Of a stretch of 64,000 bases of DNA, positions 14,750-23,693 are shown piece by piece (positions within the stretch are counted from its first letter, which is position 1; each line of letters starts with the position of its first letter). Origin of the DNA: Novosphingobium acidiphilum DSM 19966 (GTDB lineage: Bacteria > Pseudomonadota > Alphaproteobacteria > Sphingomonadales > Sphingomonadaceae); assembly GCF_000429005.1 (NCBI RefSeq), contig NZ_AUBA01000009.1, forward strand, positions 86,653 through 150,652, written 5' to 3'. The translations under genes were made by a program, and so were the position numbers. The notes below the pieces were generated by a model, which saw nothing but the letters and a program-made list of their open reading frames with translations, did not search any database and was not told the DNA's origin.

Positions 14750-15936
14750 CCGATGTCCGACAGCAGTTGCGCATCGAGCAAAGCCGCCACGCGGGCCGCA
14801 TCGGGAAAACCTTCGGCAATCCATGCCGCTTCGACAGCCCGCAAAATTCGCGCGACATCGGGCCCGGCATGGACCCCGCGCCCAACGATGGCGCCGCCTT
14901 TCAGGGGAAAGGCCGGGGGCGTCCAATCGCGCAGCAGCGCGCAATCCGCCCCTGACAGCAGCAGCCGGTCGCGCGCCTCGGTCAGACCCAGGCGATAGGC
15001 CAGCCCGCGCGGGTCGTGTGCATCGTCGGGGTGGCGTGCGGCCATCTGCGACAGCCGTTTTTTCTGCGCCGCCGACAGCCGCAGCCGCGCGGCCACCGCC
15101 TCGGCCAGCGGCGGGTCGGCCGGCAGCAGCGCACCCAGCCGGCGCAAGGCATCGGGGGCCACGTCCGCGCGCTGTTCGGCGGCGATCAGTGCGGGCAATC
15201 GGGCAGGATCGCCTTCGGGCAGGATCTGCGCCAGCACGCCAAGCTGTGCCATGCGCGTCACGGTCGGTGCCGGATCGGCAAGCGCCAGCAACCGCACCAG
15301 TTCCCAGCCCACGCGTTCACGCGACAGGCCTTTCAGCCCCCGGGCCAGCGTGGCGCAGGCGGTCTCGGCCGCGGCATCGGCGGGCAGCGAACCAAAGCGC
15401 GCCTGAAACCGGAAATAGCGCAAGATGCGCAGGTAATCCTCGCGGATGCGCAGTTCGGCATCGCCGATAAAGCGCACGCGGTGCGCCGCCAGATCGTCAA
15501 GCCCACCGAAAAAGTCGGTGATCTGCAAGGTCTGCGGATCGGCATAGAGTGCGTTGATGGTGAAATCGCGGCGGCTGCCGTCTTCACGCCAGTCGTCCGA
15601 AAAGGCGACCGTGGCGTGGCGTCCGTCGGTGGACACATCGCGGCGCAAGGTGGTGATTTCGACCGGCCCACCGGCCAGCACCGCGGTGACCGTGCCATGG
15701 GCAATGCCGGTCGGCACCGCGCGGATCTCCACCGCAATCAGCCGTTCCATCACGGCATCGGGCAACAGGCGCGTGGCCATGTCGATGTCCTTGACCGCCA
15801 TGCCCGCCAGCGTGTCGCGCACCGCGCCGCCGACCCACCGGCACAGGCCTTCGCCCCGCGGATCGAGTGCTGCGACAAGGGCGGCAAGGTCTGCGCGCCG
15901 TGTCCAGTCGGCCTGGGGAAGGGAGGCTTGCATCAT
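14731..15936 (-). CDS. cca: CCA tRNA nucleotidyltransferase
   Basis: Adds or repairs the 3' CCA of tRNAs. 401 residues with the class II nucleotidyltransferase signature GGAVRDTLAG, DIDMAT catalytic carboxylates, and RRDFTINALYADP (template-binding region); the helical body (ILRYFRFQARFG, LSRERVGWEL) follows. Start ATG 15936 overlaps the upstream Nudix stop as ATGA. Last gene of a DUF1285-Nudix-cca unit. Confidence 0.94.
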   Translation of the reverse strand: MMQASLPQADWTRRADLAALVAALDPRGEGLCRWVGGAVRDTLAGMAVKDIDMATRLLPDAVMERLIAVEIRAVPTGIAHGTVTAVLAGGPVEITTLRRDVSTDGRHATVAFSDDWREDGSRRDFTINALYADPQTLQITDFFGGLDDLAAHRVRFIGDAELRIREDYLRILRYFRFQARFGSLPADAAAETACATLARGLKGLSRERVGWELVRLLALADPAPTVTRMAQLGVLAQILPEGDPARLPALIAAEQRADVAPDALRRLGALLPADPPLAEAVAARLRLSAAQKKRLSQMAARHPDDAHDPRGLAYRLGLTEARDRLLLSGADCALLRDWTPPAFPLKGGAIVGRGVHAGPDVARILRAVEAAWIAEGFPDAARVAALLDAQLLSDIGQAPLE

Positions 15937-16547
15937 GATGCCGCGTGCCAGGCGATGCGCGCCGAAAGATTGGCGATGATCCCGCCGGTCACGCCCCAGA
16001 TGCGATGGCCCGCCCACAGGATTTCGACATATTCACCCGATCGGCCATCCCAGTGTGCGGTGTGGCGCTGCTGGTTGGCGCTGTCGAGGATATAGCCGAA
16101 CGGCGGTTCGAACCATTGCGCCACTTCGCCCGGATTGGGGGTGATCGCGATATCGCCGGGCACCACCGCCACCACCGGGGTGATGTCATATCCGGTGCCG
16201 GTCTGAAACCTGTCGCTGGTGCCGACCACGCGCACGCGCGCGGGATCGATGCCCAGTTCTTCGTGCGCCTCGCGCAGTGCAGCCTCGATCGGGGTCTCGC
16301 CCGGATCGATCTTGCCCCCGGGGAACGCCGCCTGCCCGGGATGGGCGCGCATCGTGGTCGGGCGCTGGATCATCAGCACACCAGGACCGTCGGGATGGCC
16401 GGGCCGGTCGGTCACCGCGATCAGCACCGCAGCCGCGCGCAGCGTCATGCCCACAGGCGGGCGCCAGTCGCGCCATTGCGGTATCGATGCCAGCGCGTGC
16501 CCCGATGCCAGCAGTTGCGACAACCGATCGAACAGTGCCTGGGTCAT
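15933..16547 (-). CDS. Nudix hydrolase, CoA pyrophosphatase-like (NudL/YeaB type)
   Basis: 204 residues with a Nudix box GGKIDPGETPIEAALREAHEELGI (G-x5-E-x7-REUxEExGU, near residues 78-101), where the glutamates bind Mg/Mn. The context AAVLIAVTDRPG and IQRPTTMRAHPGQAAFPGG matches the CoA pyrophosphatase subgroup (UPF0035). ATGA overlaps at both ends couple it to DUF1285 upstream and cca downstream. The exact substrate is inferred from family. Confidence 0.9.
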   Translation of the reverse strand: MTQALFDRLSQLLASGHALASIPQWRDWRPPVGMTLRAAAVLIAVTDRPGHPDGPGVLMIQRPTTMRAHPGQAAFPGGKIDPGETPIEAALREAHEELGIDPARVRVVGTSDRFQTGTGYDITPVVAVVPGDIAITPNPGEVAQWFEPPFGYILDSANQQRHTAHWDGRSGEYVEILWAGHRIWGVTGGIIANLSARIAWHAAS

Positions 16548-17113
16548 GCGGGCAACAGGCTGTAACGCACGCCGCCACTGTCCACCGCCAGCGCGTCGGG
16601 CGCTGACAGGGTCAGTGCATGGTCGATCAATTGCGCATAGGTGCTGCGGTTGAGCCGTGCCTCGGTCCCGTGGCGCACGCCGATATAGAACGCCGGGACA
16701 TCGGGGGTGCCGGCGATACGAAAGGCGTGGTCGGGGCCGGCCAGCACCAGATCGTCGGTGTTCAGCCGGAATGCGAGCATGGTCCGGCCCTCGTCATCGC
16801 GACGCACCTGCATGTCGGTCGCGACAAAGGCGGCATCGTCGACCGCGATCGTCAGCTTTTCAAACGGAGTCAGCAGGTAATGCTGCCCGTCGCTGTCGCG
16901 CAGCAGCAGCGCCGAAAACGCGCGCACCATCGCCGGCCGGGTGATCCGCCCGCCATCGTGCCACCAGGTGCCATCGGCGGCGATGCGCATCAGGCTGTCG
17001 CCGGTCTGTGCCGGGGTCCATTGGTCGATCGGCGGCAGGCGGCGCAAGGCCACGGCCTCGGCCATCTGGGCCAAGCTCAATCCGGCAAGTTCGGGGGGCG
17101 GTTCATAGGGCAC
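16544..17113 (-). CDS. DUF1285 family protein
   Basis: 189 residues from the likely GTG start at 17113, with GGGAGG just upstream (spacing is short, and a TTG one codon earlier is an alternative; the longer open frame upstream lacks family features). Recognised as DUF1285 by the layout W-HDGGRITRPAMVRAFSALLLRDSDG, YLLTPFEKLTIAVDDAAFVATDM and FYIGVRHGTEARLN. Function unknown. First gene of the overlapping trio with a Nudix hydrolase and cca, a combination repeated in alphaproteobacteria. Confidence 0.85.
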   Translation of the reverse strand: MPYEPPPELAGLSLAQMAEAVALRRLPPIDQWTPAQTGDSLMRIAADGTWWHDGGRITRPAMVRAFSALLLRDSDGQHYLLTPFEKLTIAVDDAAFVATDMQVRRDDEGRTMLAFRLNTDDLVLAGPDHAFRIAGTPDVPAFYIGVRHGTEARLNRSTYAQLIDHALTLSAPDALAVDSGGVRYSLLPA

Positions 17114-17135
17114 CAACCTCCCGTGCCAGATCAGG

Positions 17136-17666
17136 TCAGCCGCGCCAAGGGCCAAGCATGCCCTGTTGGGGCAAGATTGCCGGATTGGCCGTGCGGCACA
17201 GCAGGCGATGTCGCTCGAACGGTCCGGGCAAGTCCCAGCCGCCGGTATGCGTGTTGGCAAACCCGAAAAAGCGCCCGTAATAATCGGGATCGCCGATCAG
17301 CACCTGCGGCAATGGCGCACGCGGGTCGATCGCGGTCATGCTGGCGGTGACAAGCGCCTGGCCATAGCCGCGCCCCTGTTGCGAGGGCAGCACTGCCACC
17401 GGCCCGACCATGATCATCGGATGCCGGCGCCCCTCGGGATCGGTCAGCGCGACCGGCCAGCACTGGATCGTGCCCGCCAGCAGTTCATGGTCGTCCAGCG
17501 CGGCAAACGACAGGCCTGGCAGGAATTCGCAGCCTTCGCGCAGCCGGTATGCGGTGCGCTGGTGGCGCTCGGGCTCGAACGCGGTGTCGAGCAGCGTCTC
17601 GACCAGATCGGGATCGACATCGGCAAGCGGGATGATCGTGGACAAAACTTCGGACTTTCTGGTCAA
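17136..17666 (-). CDS. GNAT family N-acetyltransferase (YhbS-like)
   Basis: 176 residues. Acetyl-CoA binding motif A is VGPVAVLPSQQGRGYGQALV (Q/R-x-x-G-x-G/A). The C-terminus LIGDPDYYGRFFGFANTHTGGW is typical of the YhbS/COG3153 group. No ATG lies at the N-terminus: the frame opens with TTG at 17666 immediately after a stop, and TTG 17645 is another option. It ends 22 nt before DUF1285 and is probably in the same transcript. Acceptor substrate unknown. Confidence 0.82.
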   Translation of the reverse strand: MTRKSEVLSTIIPLADVDPDLVETLLDTAFEPERHQRTAYRLREGCEFLPGLSFAALDDHELLAGTIQCWPVALTDPEGRRHPMIMVGPVAVLPSQQGRGYGQALVTASMTAIDPRAPLPQVLIGDPDYYGRFFGFANTHTGGWDLPGPFERHRLLCRTANPAILPQQGMLGPWRG

Positions 17667-17694
17667 TCAGGCTGCGTCGCCGATAGCGGCCCGG

Positions 17695-19089
17695 TCAGCT
17701 TTCGGCAAAGGCAAACGGGGCCGACACACGGCGATAATCATCGGGCAGGATTTCGCGGCCCAGCGGCGGTTCGGCCCGTGCGGTGCATTCGGCGCGGTTG
17801 CACAGCCGGCAGGTCATGCCGATCGGCGTGGGCACCGCGGTGGCGGCCGCGCCCTGGGCATAGATCAGCCGGGGGGCGTGTTCGGCGGCGCAGGCCAGCG
17901 CGATCGCGCGCAGCACAATTGGCCGGTCGTGCGCGCCGCCGCCCGAGGTGACCGTGCGGACAATCGAAAAGAACCGCTGGCCATCGGGCAGGTCGAGCCA
18001 CTGCGTCAGGACTTCGCCGGGGGTGCGAAACGCCTGGTGCAGGTTCCACAACGGACACCCCCCGCCGTGCGCGGCAAATGGAAAACCCGCGCCATCGAGC
18101 CGTTTTGACACATTGCCCGCCGCATCGACCCGGATGAAAAAGAACGGCACCCCCTGCTGCCCGACGCGGCCCAGCGTGGTCAGGCGGTGCGCCACTTGTT
18201 CAAAGCTGGTGCCAAACACCCCGGCCAGCGCCTCGATATCATAGGCGCGCGCCTCGACCGCGCGGGCAAACCTGTCATAGGGCATGATCGTGGCCGACGC
18301 CGCATAACCGGCCAGCGCGCGGCGCACCAGTTGCGCCGCGGTCGGGCTGGCAAAGCTTTCGCCGCGCACCAGTTCGGCAATGTCTGAACGCATCGCGGTA
18401 TAGGCTATGTGCAGCGCGATCTGCCATTGCCGCGCGGTGGCGGGCAGGATGTCGTCGATCAGCAATTGATCGCCATGCCGGTCATAGCGGCGCAACGCGC
18501 CCATCATCACGTCACCTGGCAGAAACCGCAACCGCACGCCCCGTTCGCGCAGCCACTCGGTCTGCCCGCCGGCACGCGCCACTTCGTCAGCCAGCGTTTC
18601 GGCGCGGGCATCAAGCGCGGGAAAATGGTTGCGCGCGCGCGCGATAAACCGCCGCGCTTCGCCGATCGCGTCGGCGGCAGGATCGCCGGGCACGCCTTCG
18701 CGCAGCCCCGCCAGCGCCTGTTGTTCGCGCGCATAGGCGCCATGCAGGCGCAACATCGCCTCGGCCACGCCCGGAAAGCTGGTGGCGATATCGGCAATTT
18801 CCAGCGTGGTCAGATCGATTTCGGCAAAAATCGGGTCTTTCAGCATCGCCAGCAGCCGCTGCGCGTAATCGTCGCGTTCGTCAGCGGCCAGTTCGTGCAT
18901 GTCGAGCTTGTAGGTGCGCGCCAGCCGCAGCAGCACATCGGCGGTCAGCGGCCGCTGGTTGCGCTCGATCAGCGCGACATAGCTTGGTGAAATGTCCAGA
19001 TCCTCGGCCATTGCCGCCTGGGTCAGGCCCAGTTCGCGGCGCAACCGTTTGATCCGGGGGCCAAGATAGAGCGGGCGGGCATCGGCCAT
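17695..19089 (-). CDS. Short-chain fatty acyl-CoA regulator (ScfR/RamB family) transcriptional regulator
   Basis: 464 residues: XRE-type helix-turn-helix at the N-terminus (LGPRIKRLRRELGLTQAAMAEDLDISPSYVALIERNQR, quoted in part as LTQAAMAEDL, about residues 8-62), a central IrrE-like domain whose zinc motif is degenerate (IALHIAYTAM), and the C-terminal DUF2083 domain with FAAHGGGCPLWNLHQAF and a CRLCNRAEC cluster. RamB-type relatives sense acyl-CoA and control glyoxylate-shunt or methylcitrate genes. Start ATG 19089 follows CGGAG. It is divergent from aceA, so it very probably regulates it and itself. Confidence 0.9.
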   Translation of the reverse strand: MADARPLYLGPRIKRLRRELGLTQAAMAEDLDISPSYVALIERNQRPLTADVLLRLARTYKLDMHELAADERDDYAQRLLAMLKDPIFAEIDLTTLEIADIATSFPGVAEAMLRLHGAYAREQQALAGLREGVPGDPAADAIGEARRFIARARNHFPALDARAETLADEVARAGGQTEWLRERGVRLRFLPGDVMMGALRRYDRHGDQLLIDDILPATARQWQIALHIAYTAMRSDIAELVRGESFASPTAAQLVRRALAGYAASATIMPYDRFARAVEARAYDIEALAGVFGTSFEQVAHRLTTLGRVGQQGVPFFFIRVDAAGNVSKRLDGAGFPFAAHGGGCPLWNLHQAFRTPGEVLTQWLDLPDGQRFFSIVRTVTSGGGAHDRPIVLRAIALACAAEHAPRLIYAQGAAATAVPTPIGMTCRLCNRAECTARAEPPLGREILPDDYRRVSAPFAFAES

Positions 19090-19099
19090 GGGGGGCTCC

Positions 19100-19146
19100 G
19101 TACAGGACTGCACAACTGTACAAGCATTTTTTGTAAAGTTTGACAA
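19100..19146. promoter_or_regulatory. Putative ScfR operator/promoter region between regulator and aceA
   Basis: In the 156-bp divergent spacer an AT-rich patch contains ACTGCACAA and ACTGTACAA as near-direct repeats, and TTTGTAAA (19130-19137), close to the TTTGCAAA core known for RamB sites, followed by TTGACA (19140-19145). It lies 10-57 nt from the regulator start and about 100 nt before aceA. Candidate operator by resemblance and position only. Confidence 0.35.
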
Positions 19147-19245
19147 CAAGACTTCGCCAGGGGTGCCGCATGGCGGTTGGGCGCTCTAGTCCGCGTTCGT
19201 ACCCCGGCCACGCCGGACCGACACGACCAACGGGACGACCACACC

Positions 19246-20841
19246 ATGACCTATTCGCAGACCATCATCGAGGCCCGCAAGGCCATCGCCACCTTTGGCG
19301 GCAACTGGGACGGCATCGAGGCGGAAAGTGCTGCGCGCATGCGTCTGCAGAACCGGTTTCGCACCGGTCTCGACATCGCACGCCATACCGCCAGGATCAT
19401 GCGCGCCGACATGGCTGCCTATGACGCCGACCCGTCGCAGTACACGCAGTCGCTGGGCTGCTGGCACGGGTTCATCGGTCAGCAGAAGCTGATTTCGATC
19501 AAGAAGCACTTTGGCACAACCAAGGGCCGGTATCTGTACCTGTCGGGGTGGATGGTCGCGGCCTTGCGCAGCGAATTCGGCCCGTTGCCCGACCAGTCGA
19601 TGCACGAAAAGACCAGCGTGCCCGCGCTGATCGCGGAGTTGTACACGTTTCTCAAGCAGGCCGATGCGCGCGAACTGGGCGGTCTGTTTCGTGAACTCGA
19701 TGCGGCCAAGGCGGCCGGCGATGCGGTCAACACCCACCGCCTGCTGCACACGATCGACGCGTTTCAGACGCACGTGGTGCCGATCATCGCCGATATCGAC
19801 GCCGGGTTCGGCAATGCCGAGGCAACGTACCTGTTGGCCAAGAAATTCATCGAGGCGGGCGCCTGCTGCATCCAGCTTGAAAACCAGGTGTCGGATGAAA
19901 AACAGTGCGGCCACCAGGACGGCAAGGTGACCGTTCCGCACGAAGACTTTCTCGCGAAAATCCGTGCGGTGCGGTACGCGTTTCTCGAACTGGGCGTCGA
20001 CGATGGCGTGATCGTGGCGCGCACCGACTCGCTGGGCGCAGGGCTGACCAAGCAGATCGCCTATACCCGCAGCCCCGGCGACATCGCCGACCAGTACAAC
20101 AGCTTTCTCGATTGCGAAGCGGTCGATCCGGCCAACCTGGGCAATGGCGATGTGCTGATTGCGCGCAATGGCACGCTGTTGCGGCCCAAGCGGCTGGCGT
20201 CAAACCTGTTCCAGTTCCGCGCCGGTACGGGTGAAGACCGCGTGGTGCTCGATTGCATCAACAGCCTGCAAAACGGTGCCGACCTGCTGTGGATCGAAAC
20301 CGAAAAGCCGCATATCGGCCAGATTGCGGGCATGGTGAACCGCATCCGCGAAGTCGTGCCCCATGCCAAGCTGGTCTACAACAATTCGCCCAGCTTCAAC
20401 TGGACTCTGAATTTCCGGCAGCAGGTCTATGACGTGTGGACCGGTGAAGGGCGCGACATGGCGGCCTATGACCGTGCGCGCCTGATGAGCGTGGAGTACG
20501 ACGGCACCGATCTGGCCCACGAAGCCGATGAACGCATCCGCACGTTCCAGCGCGATGCCGCGCGCGAGGCGGGCATTTTCCACCACCTGATCACGCTGCC
20601 CACCTATCATACCGCAGCGCTCAGCACCGACAGCCTGGCCAAGGGCTATTTCGGCGAGGCGGGCATGCTGGCCTATGTCGAAGGCGTGCAGCGCCGCGAA
20701 ATCCGCGAAGGTCTGGCCTGTGTCCGGCATCAGAACATGGCCGGATCGGACGTGGGCGACGATCACAAGGAATATTTCGCCGGTGATGCCGCGCTGAAGG
20801 CCGGCGGCGCGCACAACACCATGAACCAGTTTGCAGCGTAA
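19246..20841 (+). CDS. aceA: Isocitrate lyase
   Basis: Cleaves isocitrate to succinate and glyoxylate, first step of the glyoxylate shunt. The 531-residue product is the longer subgroup seen in Pseudomonas/Acinetobacter rather than the 430-residue Escherichia coli type. Catalytic signature EKQCGHQDGK (Cys near residue 220), Mg-binding IIADIDAGFGNAEA and VIVARTDSLGA are present. Start ATG 19246 (MTYSQTIIEARKA). No malate synthase gene is in the window. It competes for isocitrate with the icd product at 58-59 kb. Confidence 0.96.
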   Translation: MTYSQTIIEARKAIATFGGNWDGIEAESAARMRLQNRFRTGLDIARHTARIMRADMAAYDADPSQYTQSLGCWHGFIGQQKLISIKKHFGTTKGRYLYLSGWMVAALRSEFGPLPDQSMHEKTSVPALIAELYTFLKQADARELGGLFRELDAAKAAGDAVNTHRLLHTIDAFQTHVVPIIADIDAGFGNAEATYLLAKKFIEAGACCIQLENQVSDEKQCGHQDGKVTVPHEDFLAKIRAVRYAFLELGVDDGVIVARTDSLGAGLTKQIAYTRSPGDIADQYNSFLDCEAVDPANLGNGDVLIARNGTLLRPKRLASNLFQFRAGTGEDRVVLDCINSLQNGADLLWIETEKPHIGQIAGMVNRIREVVPHAKLVYNNSPSFNWTLNFRQQVYDVWTGEGRDMAAYDRARLMSVEYDGTDLAHEADERIRTFQRDAAREAGIFHHLITLPTYHTAALSTDSLAKGYFGEAGMLAYVEGVQRREIREGLACVRHQNMAGSDVGDDHKEYFAGDAALKAGGAHNTMNQFAA

Positions 20842-20856
20842 GACAGGAGAGGCATT

Positions 20857-21015
20857 ATGGCAGAACCCCAACGGGCCCGCGCGGTCCTTTCCACCGAAGA
20901 TTTCAAGCTGATCCGTGAAGCCGTGCTCAGCCACCTGAAGCAGATCGAGGATTCGCCCGAATCGGTGAAATTCTCCAACCTCTATCACCGTCTCGGCAGC
21001 GCGCTGGGTCGGTAA
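20857..21015 (+). CDS. Small conserved hypothetical protein downstream of aceA (52 aa)
   Basis: A 52-codon gene starting 15 nt after the aceA stop, with a good ribosome site (AGGAGA, 8 nt before ATG). The product is charged and helical: LSTEDFKLIREAVLSHLKQIEDSPE, then SVKFSNLYHRLGSALGR. No signal or membrane segment. Family name not known to me. Spacing and ribosome site argue for a real gene cotranscribed with aceA. Confidence 0.7.
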   Translation: MAEPQRARAVLSTEDFKLIREAVLSHLKQIEDSPESVKFSNLYHRLGSALGR

Positions 21016-21205
21016 AGCCCACGCTTGTCAGGGGGCGCACCATCGCCCTGCAGTGGCCGAACGGCGCTGCGGGGCGATGCCGTTCGCGGGTTGCGCCACG
21101 CTGCGCTGCCAGGTCGCGTCCGGTCTTTTTTCGCCTGTGATCAATACCTATCTTGCGAAAATGCAGCCAGATTCACCAATGCGCGCACAGGGTCAGGATG
21201 TTCAC

Positions 21206-21979
21206 ATGACCGCGACGGCGTCCAGTGCGGGCCTGCCGCGCCGTGGCGTTGTGATGATCGCGGTCCTTTACGGGCTGTTGTGCCACCTGGCCTTCGTTGC
21301 CGGCGTCGGCGCGATGATGGTTGTCCTGTTCAGCGGCATGACCTGGGGCCTTGGGCGGCTGGCCAGACCCTGGTCGTGGTTCGCCGATGCGCTGCTGCTG
21401 CTTCAATTTCCGCTGCTGCACAGTGCGTTGTTGTCGAAGCGCGGCGGCGCAGGGCTGCGGCGGCTTGCCCCTTCAAGCCTGGGCACGCCGCTTATGTCGA
21501 CGACGTACGCGTTGATTGCCTCGGTGCAGACCGGGCTGCTGTTCCTGGGCTGGACGCCGGTCGGGCACGTGCTGTGGCAGGCCCGCGGTGCCACGCTGGT
21601 CGTGTTCGAAGTGGGTTATGGCGTGGCCTGGCTGTTGTTGCTCAAGGCCATTGTCGATGCCGGATTTGCATTGCAGACCGGCCTGCTGGGCTGGCGCGCG
21701 GTTGTTCGGGGGCGGCCGCCGGTTTACCCTTCCATGCCGACCCGCGGGCTGTTTCGGCTGATCCGGCAGCCGATCTATGTTGCGTTTGCGTTGACCTTGT
21801 GGACTGTGCCGACGATCACGCCCGATGGCCTGGTCGTTGCGGTCATTCTGACCGCATATTGTGTCATCGGCTCGATCATCAAAGAAGCCAGATTTGCGCG
21901 TCGATTTGGCGCGGCCTTTGCCAGATATCGCGCCGGCACGCCGTTCTGGTTTCCCCTTCCACGCCGCCGCGAAGGATGA
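21206..21979 (+). CDS. Isoprenylcysteine methyltransferase-like / NnrU-MddA-like membrane protein
   Basis: 257 residues with five or six hydrophobic helices. LLLLQFPLLHSALLS in helix 2-3 and RLIRQPIYVAFALTLWTVPTITPDGLV plus the C-terminal EARFARRFGAAFARY follow the pattern of ICMT-like membrane methyltransferases such as methanethiol S-methyltransferase (MddA) and NnrU. Start chosen at ATG 21206, with GGTCAGGAT upstream; earlier in-frame starts at 21053, 21161 and 21179 add unlikely residues. The methyl acceptor is unknown. Confidence 0.7.
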   Translation: MTATASSAGLPRRGVVMIAVLYGLLCHLAFVAGVGAMMVVLFSGMTWGLGRLARPWSWFADALLLLQFPLLHSALLSKRGGAGLRRLAPSSLGTPLMSTTYALIASVQTGLLFLGWTPVGHVLWQARGATLVVFEVGYGVAWLLLLKAIVDAGFALQTGLLGWRAVVRGRPPVYPSMPTRGLFRLIRQPIYVAFALTLWTVPTITPDGLVVAVILTAYCVIGSIIKEARFARRFGAAFARYRAGTPFWFPLPRRREG

Positions 21980-22036
21980 TCGCCAAAGGGCAGGGTGCAA
22001 ATCGCCAAAGTGCATCCGCAGCCCGGGCCGGCGGAG

Positions 22037-23287
22037 CTATCGGTCGTGCACCGTGGTGTCCAGCGCGGCAGCCACATCGGACAGATGGCCATCACCGGAA
22101 TGCGGCGTGATGCCCAGCACTGTGGCCATCAGCGGATAGACATCGACATTGGGAAACGGCGGCAGGGTCAGACCCCGGCGAAACGCGGGGCCGTTGGCGA
22201 TGAACAGCGCGCCCATCGCGGGATCATGGATGTCATAGCCGTGCGCGCCTTTTTCCAGGCCGGGGTGACGGGCCTGGCTGCGCGCATATTCGGCGCGGGT
22301 CATCGCCAGCCAACCGGTCTGCACCTGGCACACCACCGCAGGCACGCGCGGGTTTGTGCCGTAATCAAGATCGGCTGGAATCGCGTGCTTGTCCCAGCAA
22401 TGCATGTGCGGGGCGCGGGTCAGCAGCGCGCGGCGCGCAGCCTTTCCCGCCGGGGTGGGGGCGGGGTCAAACCCGATGACCGTTCCATCGAACACCACGT
22501 GGGCGGCGGTCAGATCGACCACGTCGTCCAGCAGTACCAGATTGTCGGGCCCGACCGCGGCCATGCCGTGATCGGCCACCACGATCACGTTGGCATGGAT
22601 GCTCCGCGCCTTCAGCCCCGCGATCAACCGCGCAACCGCGGTATCGATCGTGCGGATGGCCGCATCGACCTGCGGCGAATCCGGGCCGAAATTGTGGCCT
22701 GCGGTGTCGACCTGTTCGAAATAGACGAGCGCCAGGCGCGGACGCTGGTCAGCGGGCAGATCGAACCAGCCCAGCACGGTATCGACCCGGTCGTCTGGCG
22801 CAATGGCGTGATCGTAATCGTGGAACAGCCCTGGACGCACCCCACCGTGCGCAACCGACACGCCGGGCCAGAACATCACCCCGGTGTGCAATCCGGCGCG
22901 TTCGGCGGTGATCCAGATCGGCGTGCTTTCGCCCCACCAGCGTTCCTCCTTGCTGGCCATCGAAAACGGGCCGGGCATGGCCGGATCGATGAAGGCGTTG
23001 TTCACGATGCCGTGGTGATCGGGCACCAGCCCGGTTACCAGCGTGGTGTGGTTGGGAAACGTGACCGACGGGAATGACGGCGTCATGCGCGTGGCGTGCA
23101 CACCGCCTGCGGCCAGCGCCGACAGCGCCGGGCTGATCGCGCGATCCAGATAATCGGCGCGAAACCCGTCGATCGAAATCAGGATCAACGGCGATTGCGG
23201 CGCAGGGTCCGCAATTGCCGGGTTCGCCAGCCCCGGAGTCGCCAGCAGGGCCAGCAGGATGGCGAGTGTCTGGATCAGCCGGCTCAT
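22037..23287 (-). CDS. Ectonucleotide pyrophosphatase/phosphodiesterase (NPP) family, exported
   Basis: Alkaline-phosphatase superfamily enzyme, about 416 residues with a signal peptide (LIQTLAILLALLATPGLANP). Metal and nucleophile motifs in order: LISIDGFRADYL (metal Asp), FPSVTFPNHTTLVTG (Thr nucleophile), YFEQVDTAGHNFGP, and VVADHGMAAV (metal Asp/His). Members hydrolyse nucleotide or phosphodiester bonds in the periplasm. Two tandem ATGs exist (23290, 23287); the second is better spaced from GAGGA. Convergent with the preceding membrane protein gene. Confidence 0.9.
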   Translation of the reverse strand: MSRLIQTLAILLALLATPGLANPAIADPAPQSPLILISIDGFRADYLDRAISPALSALAAGGVHATRMTPSFPSVTFPNHTTLVTGLVPDHHGIVNNAFIDPAMPGPFSMASKEERWWGESTPIWITAERAGLHTGVMFWPGVSVAHGGVRPGLFHDYDHAIAPDDRVDTVLGWFDLPADQRPRLALVYFEQVDTAGHNFGPDSPQVDAAIRTIDTAVARLIAGLKARSIHANVIVVADHGMAAVGPDNLVLLDDVVDLTAAHVVFDGTVIGFDPAPTPAGKAARRALLTRAPHMHCWDKHAIPADLDYGTNPRVPAVVCQVQTGWLAMTRAEYARSQARHPGLEKGAHGYDIHDPAMGALFIANGPAFRRGLTLPPFPNVDVYPLMATVLGITPHSGDGHLSDVAAALDTTVHDR

Positions 23288-23403
23288 CATGGTCCTCGCG
23301 TCGGTTCGGGCACAGGGCGTCCCTGCGCACAGGCGCTGCGAACGATCAAGTCCGGCTTTTCACGCGATGATTTTTTCTCGTCTGACAATACTCAACTTAA
23401 AAA

Positions 23404-23416
23404 GTAGAAATTCTAC
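23404..23416. promoter_or_regulatory. Palindrome GTAGAA-A-TTCTAC in the NPP / small-ORF divergent spacer
   Basis: A perfect 6-bp inverted repeat around one central base, in an A/T-rich patch (23370-23416) of an otherwise GC-rich spacer between the NPP gene (minus) and the 50-codon gene at 23495 (plus). Shape and location suit a small dimeric repressor. No second copy was noticed in the window. Confidence 0.35.
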
Positions 23417-23494
23417 GTCGGGCCGGAACGCTCCCTCCCCGTTGCCGGCCCGATACTGCCTGCGGACGATTGACGATGAAAAGGAATTTGCGCG

Positions 23495-23647
23495 ATGACG
23501 AAGAAACATGCCCTGATCCGGCAGCCGCATGGCGAACGCCCGCTGCCACGCCTGCCGCATCCTTCGTGGGCGCGCTCAACGGCGGGTGGCGATGCCGAAC
23601 GGCGGACCTTGTCGGCCGAAGACTTCTGGGCCCGGCTGGGTATCTAG
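23495..23647 (+). CDS. Small hypothetical protein (50 aa)
   Basis: A 50-codon gene with AAGGAA about 9 nt before its ATG. The product begins basic (MTKKHALIRQPHGERPLPRLPHPSW) and ends in AERRTLSAEDFWARLGI, a compact amphipathic helix. No signal peptide or membrane span. It stops 46 nt before a glutamine amidotransferase gene and could be in the same transcript. Function unknown. Confidence 0.5.
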   Translation: MTKKHALIRQPHGERPLPRLPHPSWARSTAGGDAERRTLSAEDFWARLGI

Positions 23648-23693
23648 GATTGCTGCTGCTTGACCGTCGGGACCGGATGCCGATCTGATACGC

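Noticed and set aside
18380..18450. Active zinc protease site in the IrrE-like domain of the ScfR regulator
   Set aside because: The expected HExxH is replaced by IALHIAYTAM; as far as I know RamB-type relatives also have a degenerate motif, so this is a family trait and not a finding.
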